Positions 8,149 to 14,719 of a DNA stretch of 62,810 bases are shown here, piece after piece. This DNA is from Niabella sp. GTDB lineage: Bacteria > Bacteroidota > Bacteroidia > Chitinophagales > Chitinophagaceae. Positions within the stretch are counted from its first letter, which is position 1, and each line of letters starts with the position of its first letter. The stretch is taken from contig JAGIAQ010000023.1 in NCBI GenBank assembly GCA_017744795.1, forward strand, positions 1 through 62,810, in the 5' to 3' direction. The notes beneath the pieces are model-generated. The model made no database searches. It was not told where the DNA came from and saw nothing but the letters and a program-made list of their open reading frames with translations. The position numbers were made by a program, and so were the translations under genes.

Positions 8149-8604
8149 AACCACATAGATACATAGGCCATGTTGACAAAGAAATATTTGGACGACTTGA
8201 CATATGAGATAATAAGATGTGCTATTGAAGTTCATAAAATTATGGGCCGAGGGTTGTTGGAGAGCGTCTACCACCAGTGTTTAAAGGAGGAGTTTTTGCA
8301 TAGGAAAATAAATTTTCTCACAGAGATGAACGTTCCGGTAGTTTATAAAGGGAGAACACTTGATGTTGATTTTAGATGTGATTTATTCGTGGAGCGTAGT
8401 ATAATTGTGGAATTGAAATCTGTACAGGAAATAATACCTGTATATGAAGCACAGCTGCTGACCTACATGAAACTATTGCAATGCCCGAAGGGTATTCTTA
8501 TAAATTTCAATTGTTCCAACATTTTTAAGAAGGGACAAAAAACTTTTGTTAATGAATATTTTGGTGTTTTACCCAGCCTATAAAGGCTATGTCCCTATGT
8601 GGTT
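8149..8604. mobile_element. 456-bp GxxExxY element, copy 1 (AACCACATAG inverted ends)
   Basis: A segment bounded by AACCACATAG (8149-8158) and its exact inverse CTATGTGGTT (8595-8604). The inversion extends inward imperfectly (left ...ATACATAGGC, read in from the right ...GGACATAGCC). It contains only the GxxExxY gene, whose start codon abuts the left arm. The second copy at 24682-25137 has the same 456-bp length. No target-site duplication is evident. Calling it mobile is inference from these shared boundaries. Confidence 0.6.
8170..8583 (+). CDS. GxxExxY protein (PD-(D/E)XK nuclease-like)
   Basis: A 137-residue protein of the GxxExxY family, which is assigned to the PD-(D/E)XK nuclease superfamily (Pfam PDDEXK_3). 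The naming motif is GLLESVY at residues 28-34. A nuclease-type core follows: DVDFRCDLFV (65-74) and ELK (81-83), matching the D...(D/E)xK active-site pattern, then Tyr-Glu-Ala-Gln at about 92-95. No signal peptide. The biological role of the family is not established. The gene lies alone between imperfect inverted repeats and shares about 85-90 percent of its residues with the copy at 24703. It separates the putative promoter region from the MFS gene 50 bases downstream. Confidence 0.9.
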   Translation: MLTKKYLDDLTYEIIRCAIEVHKIMGRGLLESVYHQCLKEEFLHRKINFLTEMNVPVVYKGRTLDVDFRCDLFVERSIIVELKSVQEIIPVYEAQLLTYMKLLQCPKGILINFNCSNIFKKGQKTFVNEYFGVLPSL

Positions 8605-8635
8605 TATTTAAAGTTGTGTTTAAAAAATAAAACAG

Positions 8636-10147
8636 ATGAAAGAAACGACCGGATCCGGCACGCTTCGCAAAGTGATTGGAGCCTCCTCCCTGGGCACCCT
8701 TATTGAGTGGTATGATTTTTACATTTTCGGCATGCTGGCCAAAACCATTTCCACAGAATTCTTTCCTGAAGGAAATAGTACTGCCGCTTTATTAAGTACG
8801 CTTGCCATCTTTGCTGCGGGCTTTATCGTACGACCCTTCGGGGCGATCTTCTTTGGGAGATTGGGTGATCTCCTGGGAAGAAAATCCACCTTCCTGCTCA
8901 CACTGGTGCTCATGGGCGGATCTACCTTTTTGATCGGGCTGGTGCCGGGCTATCATTCCATAGGCATGGCAGCCCCGTTGATCGTTTTATTGCTCCGGCT
9001 GTTGCAGGGGCTGGCGCTGGGCGGTGAATACGGGGGCGCTGCAACTTATGTGGCTGAACATGCGCCACCGGGTAAAAGAGGTTTTTATACCAGCTGGATA
9101 CAAACCACGGCCACACTGGGTTTGTTCCTGGCCCTTGGCGTGATCATGCTGGTAAAAATGAATAGCAGCGATGAACGGTTTAATGCGGAATGGGGCGGCT
9201 GGCGGTACCCATTCTGGTTCTCTATTATACTGGTGATCGTATCGGTTTATATCCGTTTAAAAATGCAGGAATCGCCTTTGTTTGCCCAACTGAAGAGTGA
9301 AGGAAAGATTGCGAAGAACCCACTTAAAGAAAGTTTTCGCAACAAAGGAAATTTCAAAATGGTGCTGCTGGCCTTGTTTGGTGCCACCATGGGACAGGGC
9401 GTAGTGTGGTACACCGGGCAGTTTTATGCACAAAGTTTTTTGGAAACAAAAGTAGCGCTGAGCTTTGAGCAGAGCCGGATCATTTTACTTTGGGCGATCG
9501 TACTGGCCACCCCCTTCTTTATTTTCTTCGGATGGCTGAGCGATAAGATCGGCCGCAAATGGGTGATGCTTGCCGGCATGTTACTGGCGATTGTTACCTA
9601 CCGCCCCATTTTTAACCAGTTACTGGAAGATGCTGATGTACAGCAATGGTCTGCCGAAAACAGTACTACGACGGTAAAACAACAAACAAAACTTTTAGCG
9701 CACAGCACCGATTCATTGATACAAACCACCACGCTTTACAAGCTTTCCAACGGCGTGCAATATGCCAAAGAACAAACAGACACTTTGCAAAGCGCCTCCG
9801 GAAAAATACTCGAAGGGAAACCCGTTATTAAAAATAAAGTGCTGCCCCATACCGGGAAATATGTGGTATTGGTATTTCTTCTGATCTTTTATGTAACGAT
9901 GGTCTATGGTCCCATTGCAGCTTTCCTGGTAGAGTTATTCCCCGTGCATATTCGCTATACATCCATGTCGCTGCCGTATCATATCGGCAATGGTGTCTTC
10001 GGCGGATTAGTACCTTTTATCGGTGTATTGCTGCAAACCACATTTACTACAGATCCCCTTATAGGACTCTGGTACCCGATTGGCGTGGCAGCATTATGTT
10101 TTATCATCGGGTTCGTGTACCTAAATAATAAAATAGTTGACAACTAA
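8636..10147 (+). CDS. MFS metabolite:H+ symporter with large hydrophilic loop
   Basis: A 503-residue transporter of the metabolite:proton symporter branch of the major facilitator superfamily (ShiA/ProP-like). It opens with the family-typical GASSLGTLIEWYDFYIFGML, then GRLGDLLGRKSTFLLTL, and RLLQGLALGGEYGGAATYVAEHAPPGKRGFYTSW. The second half carries GWLSDKIGRKWVM. Unusual for the family is a hydrophilic stretch of about 75 residues (roughly 335-405) rich in Thr, Gln and Lys, before the last helices (VLVFLLIFYVTMVYGPIAAFLVELFP). The substrate is unknown. The divergent acs and this gene together suggest uptake of a carboxylate, but this is inference. Confidence 0.88.
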   Translation: MKETTGSGTLRKVIGASSLGTLIEWYDFYIFGMLAKTISTEFFPEGNSTAALLSTLAIFAAGFIVRPFGAIFFGRLGDLLGRKSTFLLTLVLMGGSTFLIGLVPGYHSIGMAAPLIVLLLRLLQGLALGGEYGGAATYVAEHAPPGKRGFYTSWIQTTATLGLFLALGVIMLVKMNSSDERFNAEWGGWRYPFWFSIILVIVSVYIRLKMQESPLFAQLKSEGKIAKNPLKESFRNKGNFKMVLLALFGATMGQGVVWYTGQFYAQSFLETKVALSFEQSRIILLWAIVLATPFFIFFGWLSDKIGRKWVMLAGMLLAIVTYRPIFNQLLEDADVQQWSAENSTTTVKQQTKLLAHSTDSLIQTTTLYKLSNGVQYAKEQTDTLQSASGKILEGKPVIKNKVLPHTGKYVVLVFLLIFYVTMVYGPIAAFLVELFPVHIRYTSMSLPYHIGNGVFGGLVPFIGVLLQTTFTTDPLIGLWYPIGVAALCFIIGFVYLNNKIVDN

Positions 10148-10171
10148 TACCTTGTTTCTAATTTAATCACC

Positions 10172-10399
10172 ATGAATACAATAAAAAAACTGCTTGGTTT
10201 CATCTGGCTGCTGGCCGGTCCGCTGATCATCTATTTCTTATTAATGGGCGCTGTTCATAATATAGATGTGCACGGCAAAAAAGATATTAACAACCCCGTG
10301 ATTTGGGTGATCATTATCGCGATCTTTTTACCGATCGCGATTGGATTAATGATCTTTGGCTGGTATGCGGTGAAGGGGGAGTATAGTAGTGAGAAGTGA
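10172..10399 (+). CDS. Small two-helix membrane protein
   Basis: A 75-residue protein with two hydrophobic helices (about residues 7-26 and 43-67), separated by a short polar stretch (HNIDVHGKKDINNP). It starts 24 bases after the MFS stop, so the two genes are probably co-transcribed. It resembles small membrane proteins (DUF6814-like) found after MFS symporters in Bacteroidota; an accessory or stability subunit for the transporter is plausible but unproven. Confidence 0.72.
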   Translation: MNTIKKLLGFIWLLAGPLIIYFLLMGAVHNIDVHGKKDINNPVIWVIIIAIFLPIAIGLMIFGWYAVKGEYSSEK

Positions 10400-10506
10400 A
10401 TAGTCAATGGTCCATTGTTACAGCGTTCAGCGTTTTGCATTGAGCCCCCTTTCGTTAAAGAATTGTAATTTCTGTTGATTTTCTTGCTACGCTAAATAAT
10501 ACGAGC

Positions 10507-10514
10507 TACTTTTG
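10507..10514 (+). promoter_or_regulatory. Bacteroidota -7 promoter box (TACTTTTG)
   Basis: Perfect TAnnTTTG. A TTG at 10484-10486 lies 20 bases upstream and could serve as the -33 element. The predicted transcription start (about 10520) coincides with the GTG start codon at 10521, so the mRNA may be leaderless. Confidence 0.55.
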
Positions 10515-10520
10515 CAATTC

Positions 10521-10877
10521 GTGCAAACCCGTTTTATATACAAAAAAACAACGCTTCAGTTATTAGCAGTGCTGCTGGTATTGACGCTTTCATGGCTTTC
10601 CGTGAGCCTGCCTTTTGTATATGAAGTCAGGAAACAGCTGACCCAGCAAACCGATTCAAAGGAAAAAACGCCATCTAATCCATTGTCGGGTTCTACCGAT
10701 GAAAAAGTCCCTTCCAACCCGAATGTGAATATTAATGAAGAATATTTACACACCGGCAATTACGACTTTTCCATCGCCACCACGCAGCAAAACACCAGTT
10801 ATATACACACACATGAAAGACTTTATATAGCCTTTCACCCCGAGCTGCACGCTCCGCCACCCAATTCCCGGGCTTAA
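10521..10877 (+). CDS. Small secreted or membrane-anchored hypothetical protein
   Basis: About 118 residues, unrecognised. After a short basic start (TRFIYKKT) there is one hydrophobic segment (LQLLAVLLVLTLSWLSVSLPF), then a polar Pro/Ser/Asn/Thr-rich region without cysteines, ending HAPPPNSRA. It looks like a type II membrane-anchored or secreted peptide. No ATG exists in frame. GTG at 10521 is preferred and TTG at 10512 is possible. A consensus promoter box ends only seven bases before the GTG, which supports expression but implies an almost leaderless mRNA. Confidence 0.55.
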   Translation: MQTRFIYKKTTLQLLAVLLVLTLSWLSVSLPFVYEVRKQLTQQTDSKEKTPSNPLSGSTDEKVPSNPNVNINEEYLHTGNYDFSIATTQQNTSYIHTHERLYIAFHPELHAPPPNSRA

Positions 10878-10928
10878 CAGCACATAGACTAGCGCTCACA
10901 CCTGCCCGACTGTGTCATTCAGGCGGGG

Positions 10929-11071
10929 ATTGCACAGATTTACACAGAATAAATCGCAGATGCTTCCGTACTGCAGCGACAAAAATGCGTTCACAAAAAC
11001 AGAAGTGAATGAAAGAATTGTCTCGCAGAAAGGAACAAAATCTGTGAACATCCGTGAAATCTGTGAGCAAT
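10929..11071. repeat. Long imperfect palindrome, CACAGATT family
   Basis: ATTGCACAGATTTACACAGA at the left mirrors TCTGTGAACATCCGTGAAATCTGTGAGCAAT at the right. Between the arms lies an unpaired-looking 90-base middle. It makes up part of the 378-base gene-free stretch 10878-11255. Confidence 0.55.
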
Positions 11072-11153
11072 AGACCTTAGCTTTTTAAGTGTCTTTCGTA
11101 AAGCAATGTGCTGTTCGTTTTCACCAATTCTTAGTGTTTTACAATATAGTGCC

Positions 11154-11210
11154 ATGTCAAATACATTTTATTAGGCACAAAGCCACTATTCTTTGTGCCT
11201 TCGTTTCTTC
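11154..11210. repeat. Dispersed repeat, AGGCACAAAG hairpin (copy 1)
   Basis: The hairpin AGGCACAAAG (11173-11182) / CTTTGTGCCT (11191-11200) is preceded by ATGTCAAATACATTTTATT. The same preceding word and hairpin recur at 52448-52515 with a longer loop. This copy ends about 45 bases before the sulP start codon. Confidence 0.65.
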
Positions 11211-11255
11211 GTGGCAACAGATATAGGGCGCTGTATAAAAATTTTACAATCAGTT

Positions 11256-12923
11256 ATGAATGCACAATACAAATCAAAAAGCATTTTTTCTAATCTCGCT
11301 GCGGACCTACCGTCTTCCATTGTGGTGTTCTTAGTAGCGCTGCCCCTGTGTTTGGGCGTGGCACTGGCATCCAATGCGCCCTTGTTCAGCGGTATCATTG
11401 CAGGTGTTTGCGGCGGCATTATTGTAGGCATTGTCAGCGGCTCACAATTAAGTGTGAGCGGACCTGCAGCGGGGCTTACCGCCATCGTAGCCTCCGCCAT
11501 TCTTACCTTACAGTCATTTGAAGCGTTCCTGGTGGTAGTGGTGCTGGCAGGCGTTATCCAATTGATCCTGGGTTTTGCAAAACTGGGTATCATCGGCGAC
11601 TATATCCCTACCAGCGTGATCAAGGGTATGCTCGCGGCCATTGGATTGATCCTCATTATTAACCAGATGCCGCAGTTGCTGGGCGACCGGTCGGCTTTAC
11701 CGGCCAATGATGAAGAATCCATTGTTCCCGCCGGGAATATCTTTGTCAATTTCTTTAAAGCCTTTGCACATAGTACACCGGGTGCCCTGGTAATAGGTAT
11801 TATTTGCCTGGTCTTTCATTTCATCTGGGAAAAGATCGTTGCCGGTAAAAAAGGATTTATCAAACTGATCCCCGCACCATTGCTGATCGTTTTCCTGGGG
11901 ATAGGCCTGAATGTCCTGTTTGCAAGCACCGGGTTACTGCCCGCTTTATCCGGCGGGTATCTTGTCAACATTCCACAAGCCGGTTCCGCTAAGGAATTTA
12001 TCTCCTTCTTTACAAGCCCCGACTGGAGCGTGATCGGGAACACCCAGGTGTGGGGGCTGGCATTGACCGTCGCTTTGGTGGCCAGCCTGGAAAGCTTATT
12101 AAGCCTGGAAGCAGTGGATGACATGGATCCTTACCAGCGGGTAAGCCCGGCCAACCGGGAATTAAAGGCGCAGGGCCTGGGCAATATTGTTTCGGGATTG
12201 TTGGGGGGTATTCCTGTTACAAGCGTTATCGTGCGATCATCGGCCAACGTAAATGCAGGAGCAAAAACAAAGCTATCGGCGATCCTGCACGGCTTACTGC
12301 TGTTAAGCTCCGTAGCTTTCATTCCGTTTTTACTGAACCTGATCCCGAAAACCGCGCTGGCTGCCATTCTTATTTTTACGGGGTATAAACTGGCAAAACC
12401 GGCCTTGTTCAAATTGTATTACCAAAAAGGATGGGACCAGTTTTTACCGTTCATCACTACCATTGTGGCCATCCTGGCTACCGATCTTTTAAAAGGTGTG
12501 ATCATCGGTATTGCCGTAGGCCTTTTCTTTGCCTTCCGTTCCAATTTCAGGAAAGCGGTATTTGTAGTAAAAGGTAATAAAAAATATCTTTTCCGGCTGC
12601 GTAAAGATGTATCCTTCCTTAATAAGGCGTTGATCAAACAGAACCTGGAAAAAGTGCCGGAGGGCGCGCAGGTGATCATTGACGCGTTGCGGGCCGATTA
12701 TATTGATAAGGATATTGTGGAAGTTATAGAAGACTTCATCATCCACGCTCCGTTAAAAAACATAACCGTACAACTGGAAACAAGCGGGTTTATTGACCAC
12801 GGGTTCTCCGATAAAATACTGGCCAATGATAACCAGGATGGGCATTTACGAAGAACCTATACCCGGGTGATCATTAGTACCCGGCAAAAGAAAGAACCAA
12901 AGGCAACCCCTGAATTTGCGTAA
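11256..12923 (+). CDS. SulP-family anion permease with STAS domain
   Basis: A 555-residue SLC26/SulP transporter with about 10-12 membrane helices followed by a C-terminal cytoplasmic STAS domain (about 440-545; VIIDALRADYIDKDIVEVIEDFI). Family stretches are DLPSSIVVFLVALPLCLGVALAS, SGPAAGLTAIVASAI, ANRELKAQGLGNIVSGLLGGIPVTSVIVRSSANVNAGAKTKLSAILHG. The ATG at 11256 is chosen; an in-frame upstream ATG would add residues encoded by the repeat at 11154-11210. The next gene, 57 bases downstream, is a carbonic anhydrase, which favours bicarbonate rather than sulfate as substrate. That assignment is context-based. Confidence 0.92.
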   Translation: MNAQYKSKSIFSNLAADLPSSIVVFLVALPLCLGVALASNAPLFSGIIAGVCGGIIVGIVSGSQLSVSGPAAGLTAIVASAILTLQSFEAFLVVVVLAGVIQLILGFAKLGIIGDYIPTSVIKGMLAAIGLILIINQMPQLLGDRSALPANDEESIVPAGNIFVNFFKAFAHSTPGALVIGIICLVFHFIWEKIVAGKKGFIKLIPAPLLIVFLGIGLNVLFASTGLLPALSGGYLVNIPQAGSAKEFISFFTSPDWSVIGNTQVWGLALTVALVASLESLLSLEAVDDMDPYQRVSPANRELKAQGLGNIVSGLLGGIPVTSVIVRSSANVNAGAKTKLSAILHGLLLLSSVAFIPFLLNLIPKTALAAILIFTGYKLAKPALFKLYYQKGWDQFLPFITTIVAILATDLLKGVIIGIAVGLFFAFRSNFRKAVFVVKGNKKYLFRLRKDVSFLNKALIKQNLEKVPEGAQVIIDALRADYIDKDIVEVIEDFIIHAPLKNITVQLETSGFIDHGFSDKILANDNQDGHLRRTYTRVIISTRQKKEPKATPEFA

Positions 12924-12980
12924 CTTAGCATTACGCCCATAAAAAACAACAGTAAATAAAAGTCATTTTAAAAAAATATT

Positions 12981-13622
12981 ATGAACGCATACGAACAATT
13001 ATTACAGAACAATAAAGAGTGGGCAACAAACAAATTAAGCATTGATCCGCATTTTTTTGATAACCTGGCCGATTCACAGCAACCGGAGTTTTTGTGGATC
13101 GGGTGCAGCGATAGCCGTGTACCCGCTAATGAAGTTACGGGTACTACCTCCGGCGAAATATTTGTGCACCGCAATATTGCCAACCTGGTCGTACATACGG
13201 ATATTAACCTCATCAGCGTTTTGGAATATGCAGTGGCGCACTTAAAAGTAAAGCACGTTATTGTTTGCGGTCACTATGGATGCGGAGGTATTAAAGCCGC
13301 ATTAAGCAACGATGATTTTCACCAGGTATTGAATATGTGGCTGCGCGTGATCAAAGATGTTTATTATAAATATAAGGACGAAGTGGATGCCCTCCCCGAT
13401 GACCAACAAAAGGTAAACCGGCTGGTGGAGCTTAATGTAAAAGAGCAGGTAGAAAAACTGGCCAAGACCTCCATCATTCAAAAAGCATGGCAGGAACGCC
13501 AGGCACCGATCCTGCACGGGTGGGTATATGGTCTTGCCGACGGGCAGCTGCATTCCTTGCTGAAGATCACCCCGGAAACCAACCCCGTCGACCCGATCTA
13601 TATTTATAACGACCTTAAATAA
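12981..13622 (+). CDS. can: Beta-class carbonic anhydrase
   Basis: A 213-residue beta-carbonic anhydrase that interconverts CO2 and bicarbonate in the cytoplasm. Zinc ligands are visible as Cys42, His98 and Cys101 (CSDSRVPAN and HYGCGG), with the Asp44-Arg46 dyad. HRNIANLV is the usual third motif. Length is standard for the E. coli Can-like group. It lies directly behind the SulP transporter on the same strand, so the pair could import bicarbonate and equilibrate it for carboxylases. A hairpin terminator follows the stop codon. Confidence 0.95.
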   Translation: MNAYEQLLQNNKEWATNKLSIDPHFFDNLADSQQPEFLWIGCSDSRVPANEVTGTTSGEIFVHRNIANLVVHTDINLISVLEYAVAHLKVKHVIVCGHYGCGGIKAALSNDDFHQVLNMWLRVIKDVYYKYKDEVDALPDDQQKVNRLVELNVKEQVEKLAKTSIIQKAWQERQAPILHGWVYGLADGQLHSLLKITPETNPVDPIYIYNDLK

Positions 13623-13631
13623 ACGTTAAGT

Positions 13632-13661
13632 AGCCCCGCAGCAATGTGGGGCTTTTATTTT
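13632..13661 (+). terminator. Rho-independent terminator after carbonic anhydrase
   Basis: Stem AGCCCCGCA / TGTGGGGCT (one G-U pair) with loop GCAA, followed by TTTATTTT. It begins nine bases after the can stop codon. Confidence 0.85.
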
Positions 13662-13693
13662 AGATTTATCTTTAGTTAAGAAAAAATTATGAG

Positions 13694-13764
13694 TTGCCAC
13701 TAATGCACGAATGGATAACGTCTGTGCCTTACAACAAAAATTATTTATTCGTGAATTCGTGGCA
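13694..13764. repeat. Imperfect palindrome, CACGAAT family
   Basis: TTGCCACTAATGCACGAAT at the left and ATTCGTGAATTCGTGGCA at the right, 71 bases in total, ending about 20 bases before the SDR start codon. Confidence 0.65.
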
Positions 13765-13786
13765 TCTGAAACAATAAAATCCCCTT

Positions 13787-14596
13787 ATGTCCGGAAAACT
13801 TAACAACCAGGTAGCCCTTGTAACGGGCGCCAACAGCGGCATCGGCGCCGGTATTGCTCTTGGCTTTGCCCAGGAAGGCGCCACCGTAGTGATCAACTAC
13901 CCTTTCGAAGGCGCCGCCCCCTCCGCAACCGACCTAATGAATCAAATCACCTCGGCCGGTGGCAAAGCCATCATTTATCAATGTGATGTATCAAAAGAAG
14001 ACCAGGTGATCAAAATGTTCCAGGATATTGTAGCGCAGTTAGGCACAATAGATATCCTGGTAAACAATGCCGGCATTCAAAAAGATGCACCCTTCCACGA
14101 AATGACCCTGGCTCAATGGCAACAGGTGATCGATGTAAACCTCACCGGCCAGTTCCTTTGTGCAAGGGAAGCCGTCAAAGAGTTTTTAAGACGCGGTGTG
14201 GATGCTACCCGTTCCGCAGCTGCCGGAAAGATCATCCATATCAGCAGTGTGCATGAGATCATTCCCTGGTCGGGCCACGCCAACTACGCTTCCAGTAAGG
14301 GTGCTATCCGGATGCTGATGCAAACATTGGCGCAGGAGTACGGTCGGCAGAAAATACGTGTCAACAGTATTTGTCCGGGTGCCATTCAAACCCCCATCAA
14401 TAAATCCGCCTGGGATACACCACAGGCCTACAATAACCTTATGACGCTGATCCCTTATAACCGCATTGGTCAGCCCAAAGACATTGCCGGCCTGGCCGTT
14501 TTTTTAGCCAGTGATGATTCCGATTATATTACAGGGGCCAGTATTTTTATTGACGGCGGCATGACCACTTTTGAAAGTTTTTCAACGGGTGGATAA
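13787..14596 (+). CDS. Short-chain dehydrogenase/reductase (glucose 1-dehydrogenase type)
   Basis: A 269-residue classical SDR. The nucleotide-binding loop TGANSGIG lies at residues 13-20, NNAG at 93-96, the catalytic Ser at about 153-154 (HISSVHEI), and YxxxK at Tyr167-Lys171 (YASSK). The C terminus DDSDYITGASIFIDGGMTTF is typical of glucose-1-dehydrogenase-like SDRs. The likely reaction is NAD(P)-dependent oxidation of a sugar or polyol. The following gene is a glucosidase, so a carbohydrate role is plausible. They are separated by a palindrome and a new promoter box, so they are probably transcribed separately. Confidence 0.9.
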   Translation: MSGKLNNQVALVTGANSGIGAGIALGFAQEGATVVINYPFEGAAPSATDLMNQITSAGGKAIIYQCDVSKEDQVIKMFQDIVAQLGTIDILVNNAGIQKDAPFHEMTLAQWQQVIDVNLTGQFLCAREAVKEFLRRGVDATRSAAAGKIIHISSVHEIIPWSGHANYASSKGAIRMLMQTLAQEYGRQKIRVNSICPGAIQTPINKSAWDTPQAYNNLMTLIPYNRIGQPKDIAGLAVFLASDDSDYITGASIFIDGGMTTFESFSTGG

Positions 14597-14607
14597 AAGT
14601 ATTTTTT

Positions 14608-14680
14608 GCCGGGAAGGCGGCAAGACGGTAAATTTTATAAGATTGAAGAACAACCCTTCCCGTTTTTCCGGATTCCCGGC
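14608..14680. repeat. Imperfect palindrome, GCCGGGAAG family (copy 2)
   Basis: GCCGGGAAGGCGGCAAGACG at the left and CCCTTCCCGTTTTTCCG...CCCGGC at the right, 73 bases. It begins 12 bases after the SDR stop codon. Confidence 0.68.
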
Positions 14681-14694
14681 TAATTAAAGGCATT

Positions 14695-14702
14695 TACTTT
14701 TG
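14695..14702 (+). promoter_or_regulatory. Bacteroidota -7 promoter box (TACTTTTG)
   Basis: Perfect TAnnTTTG, 18 bases before the ATG of the glucosidase gene. Confidence 0.6.
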
Positions 14703-14719
14703 TAATAATTACAACTACC

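Noticed and set aside
8149..8604. CRISPR array or Cas-type nuclease locus
   Set aside because: The nuclease-fold gene is bordered by inverted, not direct, repeats; there are no regularly spaced units anywhere in the window.
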